Shown piece by piece: positions 55,202 through 64,000 of a stretch of DNA of 64,000 bases. Position numbers and translations under genes: made by a program. Position 1 is the stretch's first letter; every line of letters begins with the position of its first letter. The notes beneath the pieces were generated by a model. The model saw nothing but the letters and a program-made list of their open reading frames with translations. It made no database searches and was not told where the DNA came from. The DNA comes from Bdellovibrionales bacterium (lineage in GTDB: Bacteria > Bdellovibrionota > Bdellovibrionia > Bdellovibrionales > UBA1609): the NCBI GenBank assembly GCA_016716765.1, contig JADJVA010000020.1, positions 1,240,001 through 1,304,000 on the forward strand, read 5' to 3'.

Positions 55202-56203
55202 ATGAGACTTTTGAAAGATAAAATGATTTACAAAAGAGAATGCAGGTCCTGTCTAATTTCTATGCACTTAAAGCACCAGGGTGGATTTACTCTTCCCGAG
55301 CTCATGATATCTACTGTTGTCGCCTCAATTGTTTTTCTGGGAGCAGGAACTCTCATTGTCGAAACAAATAGAGGCATCAAAGTGAGCCAGCAACGCCAAC
55401 ATATGATGGACAACATGATTACTGTTAACATGGCTCTCCTTAAGTACGGAAATCAAGCCATAGGCATGAGATGGCAAGGTAACGTGGACATAGACGCACA
55501 AGCTGTTGGCGTCGGAGCCAATGGAGATTGCTTTAACGTGGGAACCAATTGCGGGCGAATTCGCCAATATGCCGCCCCCGGGACAGTTGCAAGCGCCTAC
55601 CCCGGAGCCGTTCCCACTCCGCCTGTCGACACTTTGGCCATTTTTTTGAGAGAATCGCGTCCGAGCGGGGTTGACGGAGGAGCTGGGGCTCCCAAACTGA
55701 GCCAACTAACCGGAGCAGGAATTTTCTATCAACATCAAACATCAGCGTATTCTGGAGTCCTCTGGATCACCGAAGCAAGAGCTGTCGGAGTTAACCAAAC
55801 CTTGCGTGCCGCAGAAGCGGGAGCCAACAAGGGATCTATTTCTTTTGAAAATATTGTCGATCTTCAAATAGCAAACCCAGATCCCCCGGGGGCAGTTGCT
55901 GGCACTCTTCTTCGTGGCGTGGATATTGTTCTTCGCATGAGAGCCTTCAGCGATTCAGATAGAACACTTTGGCGCTTTTGCAGGCCAGCAGAAGCCGCTG
56001 CGCTAATGTGCCAAGTCACATCGCCTTACTCCGATGTCGACAGAACGATTCATTTGGTTTTTCGAAACAATATTCTCGCTCCTCCTGCTCAACAAAATGG
56101 CGTACTTAATCAGAAATTTTTTGAACGAGTAAATGGAGCTCTGTATTTTTTTGATTTCAATTTTCCGAGTCTTTCCAGCGCGAATACCTCGGAGGGATTA
56201 TAA
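55202..56203 (+). CDS. PilW-like minor prepilin
   Basis: 333 residues from ATG 55202; a frame from TTG 55145 and later ATGs at 55223 and 55262 are alternatives, none with a strong ribosome site. Prepilin site G/FTLPE in QGGFTLPELMISTVV, hydrophobic helix, then a beta-rich domain with Cys pairs (CFNVGTNC, FCRPAEAAALMC). It lies divergent from the 608-residue prepilin and directly upstream of a PilX-like gene, a usual minor-pilin layout. Confidence 0.75.
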   Translation: MRLLKDKMIYKRECRSCLISMHLKHQGGFTLPELMISTVVASIVFLGAGTLIVETNRGIKVSQQRQHMMDNMITVNMALLKYGNQAIGMRWQGNVDIDAQAVGVGANGDCFNVGTNCGRIRQYAAPGTVASAYPGAVPTPPVDTLAIFLRESRPSGVDGGAGAPKLSQLTGAGIFYQHQTSAYSGVLWITEARAVGVNQTLRAAEAGANKGSISFENIVDLQIANPDPPGAVAGTLLRGVDIVLRMRAFSDSDRTLWRFCRPAEAAALMCQVTSPYSDVDRTIHLVFRNNILAPPAQQNGVLNQKFFERVNGALYFFDFNFPSLSSANTSEGL

Positions 56204-57109
56204 ATGGAAAAACAAATTCTTAAAAATGAAAGAGGTCTCTCCACTCTTGCCGCCGCGATTGCGACTATTTTTTTGCTTGGCATTGGCATTTCCCTCATGA
56301 TGACGGACATCTCGAACTCTTCCCAGATCCGCAACAAAATGCGCGTTTCGATGCAGTCATATACGATCATGGAACAACTCGCCTTGCGCTTTGGCAATGC
56401 TTTCCAACTGCGCAACCCTCCCTGGTTTATTGAACCAGTCTGTCCACTTCTCCCCGTTGCGACGGTTGATATGGGCCCTGCCCCTGGCGGTCGTTACTGT
56501 TCATACCCAGCCCAGGCCTGCCCCGCTGGTACCACGCTAAGAACGATAACAGGGGTCAATGGATTTGGGCTTCCAACATTTGGAGTTTGCCTGACCAACG
56601 ATCTGGATGGAAACGCAAGCCCCGACGACTGTGTCCGCACCGCTACCGGAGCTAATTATTGCGTCGACGTCAATGCACTCTTCTCTTCGATCGATTTCGA
56701 CAGCGACGGAACTTCAATTCCGACTTTGGAAGTTCCACTCATTGATAAAACGCCCTGGTCCGTCAAAGTCAAATCCAATGCCATCGCTCTTTTTGAAAAT
56801 TCGATTCAGATGATAGCACCCTATCTCGATCCCATGGAGTCCGCACAAGCTCAGATCGGCGCAGAAAATTTGCTGACAGCTCGGCCCAATGCGCCTCCAC
56901 TGGCAGCAACAAACAATCTTGTTTCGGTACCAGCCTGTGTTGATGCTGTTGGAGGCGGCGCCGCGGCCGGTCTCAGCTGTGTTCGCTGTGCCGACCCAGA
57001 CACCTTTTGTGTTCAAATCAAACTTTGCTTGCCTCCGGGATGTGCCGGTGGTGCTGCCCGAACTCTTTACCAGCGCATAGCGATCTTGCGGCTGCGCCCT
57101 CAAATTTAA
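56204..57109 (+). CDS. PilX-like pilus assembly protein
   Basis: 301 residues. The ATG directly abuts the previous stop (TAAATG) with GGAGGG upstream. The N-terminus RG/LSTLAAAIATIFLLGIG resembles a prepilin but lacks the Glu at position 5 of the mature form, as PilX/GspK-type tip proteins do. The rest is Cys-rich (CSYPAQACPAG, CVRCADPDTFC, CLPPGC), likely with several disulfides. It probably joins the tip complex with the two prepilins encoded next to it. Confidence 0.68.
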   Translation: MEKQILKNERGLSTLAAAIATIFLLGIGISLMMTDISNSSQIRNKMRVSMQSYTIMEQLALRFGNAFQLRNPPWFIEPVCPLLPVATVDMGPAPGGRYCSYPAQACPAGTTLRTITGVNGFGLPTFGVCLTNDLDGNASPDDCVRTATGANYCVDVNALFSSIDFDSDGTSIPTLEVPLIDKTPWSVKVKSNAIALFENSIQMIAPYLDPMESAQAQIGAENLLTARPNAPPLAATNNLVSVPACVDAVGGGAAAGLSCVRCADPDTFCVQIKLCLPPGCAGGAARTLYQRIAILRLRPQI

Positions 57110-57159
57110 TTGAACTGATTTAGAATTCCATTTAATCTCCCATTTGAAAAAAGCAAGAT

Positions 57160-57891
57160 ATGGAGAATTCCTTCGTGCGCCTGTCAGTTGTGCTTCCCTG
57201 CCATAATGAAGAATCCGCTATTCCTATCGTTCTTCCAAAGCTGCTTTCTATGCGCTCTGAAATATTGAGGCAGACGGGATTGTCAGAAATCGAAATCATA
57301 GCGGTCAATGACGGATCAACTGATCAAAGCGAAACTTTGCTTCATCAGTATTTGCCTGAGATTTCTCTGCTCTCATTTGCTACGAATAGAGGATATGGAC
57401 ATGCCCTCAAAGAAGGATTTCGTCAATCAAAAGGGGATTTCATTGCTTTTTATGACCTAGACGATACTTGCCAACCCGAAGACCTGATTTCGATGGTCAA
57501 TTTGCTCAAAGAAGATCGGGCTGGAATGGTCTGTGGCAGTCGCCTCAACGTTCACTCAAAAATGCCTTTTCTTCGCTACTTTGGCAATTGGCTCTACCGA
57601 AGACTCACAATCCTCCTCTTAGGTATAGAACTGAACGATTGCTGCACTGGAATGCGAGTTTTTCGATCAGAGTACCGGCAGATGTTTTGCTCTCACCTGC
57701 CTCAAGATCTCAATTTTGCCCTGGCTATGACAGTTCTCTTTTTGCGGCAGAATGGTGTCTATCGAGAAATACCGATTCAATACCATCGCCGCTTGGGCGA
57801 TTCAAAATTGTCGATTTTTTCTGACGGCCCTCTCTTCCTTTGGACGCTTTTCAAATTCTCGCTTTTACCATTTTACAAGAAGACACTCTAA
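57160..57891 (+). CDS. Family 2 glycosyltransferase (DPM1/GtrB-like)
   Basis: 243 residues: GT-A fold with LSVVLPCHNEESAIP, NDGSTDQSE, the nucleotide-binding DLDDTCQP (DxD-like) and GSRLNVH, and the late motif YHRRLGDSKL. The C-terminus has at most one hydrophobic segment. Relatives move sugars onto polyprenyl phosphate. It starts a stretch of surface-sugar genes and is convergent with the epimerase. Confidence 0.85.
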   Translation: MENSFVRLSVVLPCHNEESAIPIVLPKLLSMRSEILRQTGLSEIEIIAVNDGSTDQSETLLHQYLPEISLLSFATNRGYGHALKEGFRQSKGDFIAFYDLDDTCQPEDLISMVNLLKEDRAGMVCGSRLNVHSKMPFLRYFGNWLYRRLTILLLGIELNDCCTGMRVFRSEYRQMFCSHLPQDLNFALAMTVLFLRQNGVYREIPIQYHRRLGDSKLSIFSDGPLFLWTLFKFSLLPFYKKTL

Positions 57892-57931
57892 GCATTGGGC
57901 CACATTGATTTTTCAGATCTTAGCTCTCCCC

Positions 57932-58942
57932 TTAAATGATGGCCTCTCGCCATGTGCGGGGCAAAAGTTGATTTTTGATCTCGATGTCTATGTTGTACTG
58001 AAAAGGCTTCGGACCCTTTATTTGAATCCAATCCACCATTTCTTTGATTCCCTGGTATAAGGTATATTTGGTTTCGTAAGAGAAAAGTTTTCGAGCCTTC
58101 TCTGCTGAGCAATTAGCAAGATTGTCTTCTCCGGGACGACCATCTACAAAGATCGGCATTAACTCAAAGCCAATTATTCCTGCAATTGTCTTCGCCAACT
58201 CAAACACACTTACGAATTCCTCATCCGGCCCCACATTGATAATCTGACCTACGGCCGCTTTGTCAAAAACCAATTTTTCCAAAACCTGCAGTGTATCCTT
58301 GACATAACTAAAACAGCGTTTCTGCAGCCCGTTCCCATATATCACGGGCTGTTTTCCAAGCAACATTCGATTGATCATGATAGCTGCAACATTTCGGAAT
58401 GGATCATCATATTTTTGCCGCGGCCCAATAATGTTATGGGGAACACAGATCACGTACTCCCGCTGATGAATGCGGCAAAGACTCTCTATTGTTTTCTCCG
58501 CCGCATACTTGGCAATTCCGTAAGGGGTGCGCGGGGCCGGAATCATCTCCTCTTGAAAAGGCACCGCTTGTTTCCCATAGCGCGCCATCGAAGAACAAAA
58601 GACAAAACGACGAACATTGTTATCTATGGCTGCCGCCAGCAGAGAAATCGTGTTTGAATAAACATTTTGAGTGATAAAATGAGGGCTGAACACGCTCAGC
58701 CCATCATAAGCTGTGGCCGCCGTATGAAACACAACATCGACATGGCGCACCAATTTGTTGATGACTTTGTAGTCATTGAGATCCGCAACATGAAAATCGG
58801 CCTGGGAAGGAACATTCTCCCTATCTCCACCGATGAGGCTGTCACAACCCACCACACGATGTCCTTGGGCCAACATCGAATCCGCCAGGTGGCTCCCCAA
58901 AAAACCAGCTATTCCAGATATAAAAATCGTCTGCTTCTTCAT
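57932..58942 (-). CDS. NAD-dependent sugar epimerase/dehydratase (extended SDR)
   Basis: 336 residues. NAD-binding GIAGFLGSHLADSM, catalytic FCSSMARYG and YGIAKYAAEK (YxxxK), and the substrate loop SYVKDTLQVLEKL. It belongs to the GalE/UDP-glucuronate-epimerase kind of family; the exact sugar cannot be named. AGGGG lies 5 nt before the ATG. It is flanked by glycosyltransferases. Confidence 0.87.
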   Translation of the reverse strand: MKKQTIFISGIAGFLGSHLADSMLAQGHRVVGCDSLIGGDRENVPSQADFHVADLNDYKVINKLVRHVDVVFHTAATAYDGLSVFSPHFITQNVYSNTISLLAAAIDNNVRRFVFCSSMARYGKQAVPFQEEMIPAPRTPYGIAKYAAEKTIESLCRIHQREYVICVPHNIIGPRQKYDDPFRNVAAIMINRMLLGKQPVIYGNGLQKRCFSYVKDTLQVLEKLVFDKAAVGQIINVGPDEEFVSVFELAKTIAGIIGFELMPIFVDGRPGEDNLANCSAEKARKLFSYETKYTLYQGIKEMVDWIQIKGPKPFQYNIDIEIKNQLLPRTWREAII

Positions 58943-59056
58943 TTACCCCTAAGACTTCGATTTTGGGCGATTATAAGATATGAAAACATAAGTGCTGAAG
59001 AGAAGAAGGTAAACGACTTTCTCCACAGCTTATTCTATTTTTCTCGGTAGGGGCCT

Positions 59057-60178
59057 ATGCCTAGCAAAAAGATAAACGTCGGCCTTGCAATTGTTACCTT
59101 CCGTGAGGGCCCTCAGCTAATAAAACTTTTCAAAACTCTTCTTTCTGATGCTGCTGGAGACTGGCCCGACGAAGTCATTGTCGTTCACAACGGGGGAGTC
59201 AATGAAACTCTCTGTCTGCTTCAAAAGATCCTCCCTTCATTACCTATCCGGTCCAAACTATTGGTCAATCGCACGAACCACCTTGGGGGTGCGCGACAAC
59301 TTGCTGTCGACTATTGCCATTGTGACCTGATCGCCTTTACCGATGGAGACTGCCTTCTCCCTCGCTCCTGGCTCTCTCACCTCACTCAGACATTTTTTAA
59401 TCTAAGGCAATTACATCCAAATCTCGCCGGAATAGGTGGGCCTAATCGGCTTTCTGGAGACAAATACTTTGATCAATCGCTCAATTTGATGCTTTTGAGC
59501 CCACTTGGACATGGTGGCAGCCCTCAATCAAAACTCGTCAATGAAGTCTCATTAGCCGATCACCTCCCCACCTCCAATGCTCTGTTTTGCCGCAGAGCAC
59601 TCCTCACCGCTGGTAATTTTTCCCTTAATTTCGCCTCTACCTGCGAAGATGTGGAAATGGGGTTAAGATTAACGAAATTCGGTTTTACATTATTGCTTTT
59701 GCCGTCCCCCCTCGTGATTAACCAAAGCGCAAATACCTGGAGGGAGTGGTCTCTACGTATGCTCCGATTTGGCTATTACCAATCTTTTGCAATTGCACCT
59801 TTGCGACGGAATTTCCACTTTCCTAGTATGATTTCTGCCGTAGGCGTCTTTGGCTTCTTGCTGCTTTTGGCTCTCGCGCCCTTGGCACCTTGGGTTCTCA
59901 GCGTTTTTGGAATATACCTTCTTCTTGTTGTCTCGGAAGGTCTGCGCCTCAGTCTTTCGTCAAATTCATTCTCTCTATCGATTTTATTGAGAGTGACAAT
60001 GGCCTTTCTCCTCACTCATTTTTCCTACGGCCTAGGAAGTTTACTTGGGCTTGGAAATCGAATTCTCCTTCCGTTCTTCAAAAAATCAGATCACAAGATT
60101 GGGCCAATCGAACCAGTTCTTCTCGAGCAATGGCCCCCTCACGAAGCAAAAAGATCTTGTCAGCTTCAATCCGAATGA
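59057..60178 (+). CDS. Membrane-bound family 2 glycosyltransferase
   Basis: 373 residues. GT2 fold (NVGLAIVTFREGP, FTDGDCLLPRSWL, the DxD-like motif), a later EDVEMGLRLTKFG acceptor motif, and two or three TM helices near the C-terminus (about 255-335). Like rhamnosyl or galactofuranosyl transferases, it probably acts at the inner face of the membrane. Its last 101 nt overlap, tail to tail, the end of the convergent tsaC-like gene. Confidence 0.83.
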   Translation: MPSKKINVGLAIVTFREGPQLIKLFKTLLSDAAGDWPDEVIVVHNGGVNETLCLLQKILPSLPIRSKLLVNRTNHLGGARQLAVDYCHCDLIAFTDGDCLLPRSWLSHLTQTFFNLRQLHPNLAGIGGPNRLSGDKYFDQSLNLMLLSPLGHGGSPQSKLVNEVSLADHLPTSNALFCRRALLTAGNFSLNFASTCEDVEMGLRLTKFGFTLLLLPSPLVINQSANTWREWSLRMLRFGYYQSFAIAPLRRNFHFPSMISAVGVFGFLLLLALAPLAPWVLSVFGIYLLLVVSEGLRLSLSSNSFSLSILLRVTMAFLLTHFSYGLGSLLGLGNRILLPFFKKSDHKIGPIEPVLLEQWPPHEAKRSCQLQSE

Positions 60179-60683
60179 CTGTCGAAGGTTTAATACCTTC
60201 AGATTCTTCTTGTCCCAAAATTCCCACATTCATTGGAAGCCAAGCCAATTCAGCTCGCGATCGAGCCGAAGCTTGACCACTTTCATTAGCACTGGTTGTC
60301 GTAAGAGGTTCAGAAAGCATGACCATCAATTTTTGTACCAAATGATGACTGGACAGCCTTAGGCCCACTTCGCCTGTTCCCCCATGAACCAGAGGATCAA
60401 CAACAGGCCTGGCCTTTAATACAACTGTCAAGGGACCAGGCCACACGATTTGCAAGAATCTCTTTATCCGTTGATCTGAAATAAATGCCACTTCCTCTGC
60501 CATCGCGATATCGGCAACGAGAAGACTCATCCCCTTCGCAACTTCACGCCCCTTTAATTTGATCACGTGAGCGAGAGCCTCGGGTCTCCTATTTAAAGCC
60601 CCAAGCCCCCAAACCGTCTCGGTGGGATAGGCCACCACACCGCCATCTAACAAATGAGAGACGGCTTGATCGACATCCATCAC
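60078..60683 (-). CDS. tsaC: Threonylcarbamoyl-AMP synthase (Sua5/YrdC/TsaC family)
   Basis: 201 residues. YrdC fold: GGVVAYPTETVWGLGA, then KLKGREVAKGMSLLV, WPGPLTVVLKA, VGLRLSSHHL and the end of the core TTTSANESGQ. It makes the activated carbamoyl group for t6A in tRNA. The GTG at 60683 overlaps the purD stop (GTGA); the ATG at 60680 is an alternative. The C-terminal 33 residues are encoded antisense to the glycosyltransferase end. Confidence 0.92.
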   Translation of the reverse strand: MMDVDQAVSHLLDGGVVAYPTETVWGLGALNRRPEALAHVIKLKGREVAKGMSLLVADIAMAEEVAFISDQRIKRFLQIVWPGPLTVVLKARPVVDPLVHGGTGEVGLRLSSHHLVQKLMVMLSEPLTTTSANESGQASARSRAELAWLPMNVGILGQEESEGIKPSTVIRIEADKIFLLREGAIAREELVRLAQSCDLIF

Positions 60684-61945
60684 TTTTGCACCGACATCTT
60701 TTTGCCAATATCAATTCGCATTTGACGGCCCTTCCAAGACACCTTCTCCGCCTGAGAGTAGGCTCTCTTCAAAGCCACCTCCATTGATGGCCCACAACCG
60801 ACAGCATTCAGAACCCTTCCTCCCGCTGTCAGCCAATTCCCATCCGAATCTTTTGTACTTCCCGCATGCAGAAAATATTGAGAGAAATTATCAGAATCCA
60901 AACCACCCTCTATTTTAACTCCCAACTTGGGACGCTCTGGATAGCCTTCTGCAGCCAAAACGACGCAGGCACAATGAGCCGATTTCCATTTCAAAGTCTG
61001 CAAACGCCCCTCGGCAACCTCCTTCAGAATCTGTCCCCAATCCCCATCTAAAAGAGGCAATACAACTTGAGCCTCGGGATCTCCGAATCGCACATTGTAT
61101 TCCAGAACCATGGGTCCTTTTTCTGTTACCATAATCCCCACATACAAAACTCCTCGATAAAACAGGGATTCCTTTTGCAACTGAGCGACTGATGGAGCCA
61201 AGATCCTTTTATCAATTTCGCGATACAATTCTTCCGGAATAGTGAGGGGACCGACCACCCCCATACCCCCGGTGTTTGGCCCCTCATCCCCATCATTGAG
61301 CCGCTTGTGATCTTGACTCAAGGGTAGTGGTTCATACTCGTTCCCATTGGTCAGTACCAAGAAACTAAGTTCCCATCCTGGCAAAAATTCTTCAAGCAAT
61401 GCTTCGTGTCCCGCATCGCCAAAAATTCTATCCACAAAAATCGAATGGGCGGATTCCTGCAATTCTTTAAGTGAACGACAAATGAATACTCCCTTGCCTC
61501 CGGCAAGGCCATCGGCCTTTAGAACATAAGGTGGTACGAAAGAATTGGCTGCCGCCATGACTTGTTCAACTGAATTCACGACCCGATAACCTGAGGTGGG
61601 GACCCCTGCTCTTTCCATAAATCTTTTAGAAAAGACTTTACTTGCTTCTAACTGCGCAGCCTGAGCAGAAGGACCAAAGACTGAGACACCGGCTTCCCTG
61701 AGGCGATCTGCCAATCCCTCAGCAAGTGGCCCTTCAGGACCGATAACGACCAAATCGATCTTCCTATCTCGAATCTCAGCAATCAATTTTTCAGGCGGAG
61801 TCAATGAATGAGAAAGGCAAAGGGCATCATTTTCCATTCCCATGCTACCTGGAATCGCAATCACTTTATCGACACAGGGGGACTGTTTTAAGGCCCGAAC
61901 GAGGGCATGCTCTCGTCCTCCCTGGCCTACCACAAGAACTTTCAT
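60680..61945 (-). CDS. purD: Phosphoribosylamine-glycine ligase
   Basis: 421 residues, ATP-grasp ligase of purine synthesis. MKVLVVGQGGREHAL opens the protein, then VIGPEGPLAEGLADRL, LKADGLAGGKGVF, GPNTGGMGVVGP and the metal-binding EYNVRFGDPEAQ. ATG 61945 has a strong GGAGGTAAATAAA site, so the longer frame from 61993 is not used. Co-transcribed with tsaC. Confidence 0.96.
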   Translation of the reverse strand: MKVLVVGQGGREHALVRALKQSPCVDKVIAIPGSMGMENDALCLSHSLTPPEKLIAEIRDRKIDLVVIGPEGPLAEGLADRLREAGVSVFGPSAQAAQLEASKVFSKRFMERAGVPTSGYRVVNSVEQVMAAANSFVPPYVLKADGLAGGKGVFICRSLKELQESAHSIFVDRIFGDAGHEALLEEFLPGWELSFLVLTNGNEYEPLPLSQDHKRLNDGDEGPNTGGMGVVGPLTIPEELYREIDKRILAPSVAQLQKESLFYRGVLYVGIMVTEKGPMVLEYNVRFGDPEAQVVLPLLDGDWGQILKEVAEGRLQTLKWKSAHCACVVLAAEGYPERPKLGVKIEGGLDSDNFSQYFLHAGSTKDSDGNWLTAGGRVLNAVGCGPSMEVALKRAYSQAEKVSWKGRQMRIDIGKKMSVQK

Positions 61946-62141
61946 TTTATTTACCTCCATACCGCTTGTAGTTAAACCTCTGAGAGGAGTCAATCAGCAG
62001 CCGCAAATCGCCTTTTATTAACTGGTAACAGTCACAGCGATAAACCTCAGAAAGCTGACTTCCCTTGCATCCCTGACGATGAGCGGCAGATCCTCCCAAA
62101 ATGCGTTGTGGAGGAACGGCGCAATTGATAGATCATTGATT

Positions 62142-63083
62142 ATGCTTGCATCAATAATAATTCCTACCCACCGCCGTCATCGCTCCGTCTTAAATCTTCT
62201 GAGCTCGCTCGAGAACCAGGATTTTCCGAAGGACGAATTTGAAATTCTTATTATCAGTAACCTTCCCGATCCGTCTCTTAGAAAACAAATAGAAAAACAA
62301 ATTGATGGACGTCTGCTTTATGATTTTTTTGAAGTGGGGGAGCTTGGCGTCAACAGAGCCCGCAATTTGGGTATTTCCAAAGCAAAGGGAAAGTTTCTCT
62401 TTTTTCTTGATGATGATTGTTTTGCCAATCAAAGCTTCTACCTGAAAAAGGGCATTGAGCTACTCCGACGATGGCCAGAAGCCTCAGCTGTTGGTGGACC
62501 TTATTCTCTCGGACCTAAGTCAAGTACGATCGAACAGGTATACAACAGTATTTGCCGCCAATGGCTTGAGAATTCCGTTCGAAAAAGTGGATATACCGTT
62601 AATCTTGTCGGAGGAAATATGGTATTCCACGCGACCGTCTTCTCAAGTGGCCTTCGTTTTAACGAAAGTATTGTCTTTGGTGGCGCTGAAACTGAACTCA
62701 ATTCGCGACTCGTGCAGCAGGGCTATCGTTTAAAGTATGATCCGAATTATTCCATTGAACATCATGTTCATTTGACTTTGCGAACCTTCTTCTCCAAGGC
62801 ATTTTGGCAGGGATTCGGCGCTCAAAGGCGCGAACAAGCGAATCTCCCTCCAGACATCGGACTTTCCTCCATCTTCTCCGCTTGTCCCTACCCATCCAGG
62901 TTGAACGAATTCTATTTGGCTTTTTTTAATCATGGCTTTCAGATGGGTCAGGAATGGGCGAAATGCCACTTGGAAGGGCGCCCCTCGCTCATTGAGTTAG
63001 CTACACTCTTTGTTTTTTTCTTTAAAAAAGATCTAGAGTTCAAAAGATACAAAAAATGGATCAAATTAAAAGCTGGTCACTAA
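62142..63083 (+). CDS. Family 2 glycosyltransferase
   Basis: 313 residues from ATG 62142, where the GT2 domain begins (LASIIIPTHRRHRS); ATG 62079 is in frame but would add an odd 21-residue leader. FLDDDCF is the DxD-like motif, and GGAETELNSRLVQQG gives the base residue. There are no clear TM helices. Probably a polysaccharide transferase acting with its neighbours. Confidence 0.82.
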   Translation: MLASIIIPTHRRHRSVLNLLSSLENQDFPKDEFEILIISNLPDPSLRKQIEKQIDGRLLYDFFEVGELGVNRARNLGISKAKGKFLFFLDDDCFANQSFYLKKGIELLRRWPEASAVGGPYSLGPKSSTIEQVYNSICRQWLENSVRKSGYTVNLVGGNMVFHATVFSSGLRFNESIVFGGAETELNSRLVQQGYRLKYDPNYSIEHHVHLTLRTFFSKAFWQGFGAQRREQANLPPDIGLSSIFSACPYPSRLNEFYLAFFNHGFQMGQEWAKCHLEGRPSLIELATLFVFFFKKDLEFKRYKKWIKLKAGH

Positions 63084-63107
63084 AACAACATCAAGGAAAC
63101 TTTGGTC

Positions 63108-64000
63108 ATGCAACGAGGTCCCGCAGCTCTAGATCCATTAAACAGTGAACCTAGCTCGTATAACGACATTGACGATTGGCAAGGTCGACTCTATTTTTTG
63201 CCCTTTTCTCAAGAAGAGAAGTGCCTCTGTGGAAAATGCTTTGAAACTGGGAGTCTCAGCGAGAACAAATCACGGTCAGAGATTTTCCTTAGTCTAGATA
63301 AAGCAAAGAGGGGTGAATATTTAGGGGTGATTTTTCCTTGCTACCTTGTGCTGCAAGATGACGCCCTGGAAATCATTAATGCGGCAAAACAACGTGGCCT
63401 TAAGGTATTTACACAGGTATCCGCAATAGTTTGGGTGAGTGAATTTCGAGACACTCTCATCAAGTTGGTCGAACAGGGGCTTCTTCTGAACCTTATCCTC
63501 GGTCGGCCCGGAGTTGCTGAAAATGAATTTATCAACTACGCCTCGTCTTCACTTCGGTATGTCTACTATACTCTTGTTGGCGAAAGCTTTGGCGGCCTTG
63601 CAAAATACGTCTCTCAACTTCCTCAACCGGTTTTAAATCAGCTTCACTTCTACTTTCCTCTCGATCCTGTTGAAACTCGCAGAATGTTTCTCACTCCCAG
63701 TATCCATGAGTCATTGAGGAAAATATCGAATCAAGTGAGACGAAAGGGCAAGCATCTGTCGATTCGAGGTCCGAAGGGCGTGGATATCTTTGAACCACAC
63801 ATCCCATCGGACCGAGATTTAGAACCCGAACTGAAGCCTTCTTTTGAATCACAAGTTGCCATGACTGAATCGATTGAAGTTTCTGTGATTATCCCAAGCT
63901 TCAATTGCAAAAGTTACATTAAAAATGTTGTTCGTCATATTTTTAAGCAAAGCCTGAGTCCAGATAAGTATGAGGTTATTGTTGTTGACGATGGAAGCAA
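63108..64000 (+). CDS. Fusion protein: radical SAM-like domain + family 2 glycosyltransferase, 3' end outside window
   Basis: The frame is open to the right edge (297 codons seen). AAGGAAA lies 8 nt before ATG 63108. The C-terminal part visible (from about residue 260) is the start of a GT2 domain: VSVIIPSFNCKSYI and VIVVDDGS. Residues 1-240 do not look like a GT. They have a Cys cluster KCLCGKC (CxCxxC, not the canonical CxxxCxxC) followed by a helix-strand rhythm (DALEIINAAKQRGLKVFTQ, LIKLVEQGLLLNLIL) like a radical SAM partial barrel that has lost its motif. Function unknown; perhaps a degenerate domain used for binding. Confidence 0.65.
   Translation, partial: MQRGPAALDPLNSEPSSYNDIDDWQGRLYFLPFSQEEKCLCGKCFETGSLSENKSRSEIFLSLDKAKRGEYLGVIFPCYLVLQDDALEIINAAKQRGLKVFTQVSAIVWVSEFRDTLIKLVEQGLLLNLILGRPGVAENEFINYASSSLRYVYYTLVGESFGGLAKYVSQLPQPVLNQLHFYFPLDPVETRRMFLTPSIHESLRKISNQVRRKGKHLSIRGPKGVDIFEPHIPSDRDLEPELKPSFESQVAMTESIEVSVIIPSFNCKSYIKNVVRHIFKQSLSPDKYEVIVVDDGS

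Noticed and set aside
1..64000. CRISPR array, tRNA or rRNA genes, prophage or integrase
   Set aside because: I looked for regularly spaced repeats, tRNA T-loop patterns in non-coding DNA, and phage or recombinase proteins, and saw none.

Overview
The window reads as a chromosomal segment of a flagellated, double-membrane (Gram-negative type) bacterium, most likely a member of the Bdellovibrionota (Bdellovibrio-like). This is inferred from four things: the flagellar gene order (flgBC-fliEFGHIJ-motE-like-fliK-flgD-flgE in one run), the abundance of lipoproteins, the several sigma-54 activators, and an MpaA-like murein peptide amidase. It is dense core chromosome with moderate GC. I saw no rRNA, tRNA, CRISPR array or prophage.

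Layout. 1-4.3 kb: end of a PBP1B-type peptidoglycan synthase and three small secreted proteins or lipoproteins. 4.3-9.3 kb: the most unusual locus. It holds a radical SAM/SPASM enzyme, an overlapping 44-residue peptide gene with the look of a RiPP precursor, a CHASE2 sensor histidine kinase and an NtrC-type sigma-54 regulator, closely spaced and probably one operon. 9.4-21.8 kb: ileS-lspA-lgt (the last two for lipoprotein maturation), a VWA lipoprotein, an RRM protein, secreted proteins, HU, pfkA (with an in-frame stop), and a periplasmic binding protein. 21.9-23.3 kb: a LamB-type porin closed by a strong terminator. 23.4-39.5 kb: a flagellar rod/hook/basal-body/export cluster on the minus strand, headed by an AMIN/TPR protein and a receiver-less sigma-54 activator. 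39.7-42.6 kb: an Mla-type lipid transport operon. 42.6-48.8 kb: DciA-like protein, trmFO, glmS, glmU and an MpaA-like amidase. A roughly 200-nt palindrome flanked by an 11-bp direct repeat sits between trmFO and glmS. 48.8-52.9 kb: a second sensor kinase/NtrC pair and a secreted protein. 53.1-57.1 kb: a set of large minor prepilins. 57.1-64 kb: surface-polysaccharide glycosyltransferases and a sugar epimerase, with purD and a threonylcarbamoyl-AMP synthase embedded.

Five genes carry apparent coding lesions: a lipoprotein near 3.4 kb, pfkA, flgB, the second sensor kinase, and a prepilin. In four of them a single-base indel restores one open frame of the expected length, and three of those are one base missing from a run of identical bases. 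pfkA has an in-frame TAA inside conserved sequence. The pattern fits consensus sequencing errors at least as well as real decay, so these genes should be read as probably intact until re-sequenced.

The best candidate for an undescribed system is the 4.3-9.3 kb locus: a SPASM maturase, its putative 44-residue substrate, and a dedicated membrane sensor and sigma-54 regulator. The second is the palindromic, target-duplicating element at 44.4-44.6 kb.
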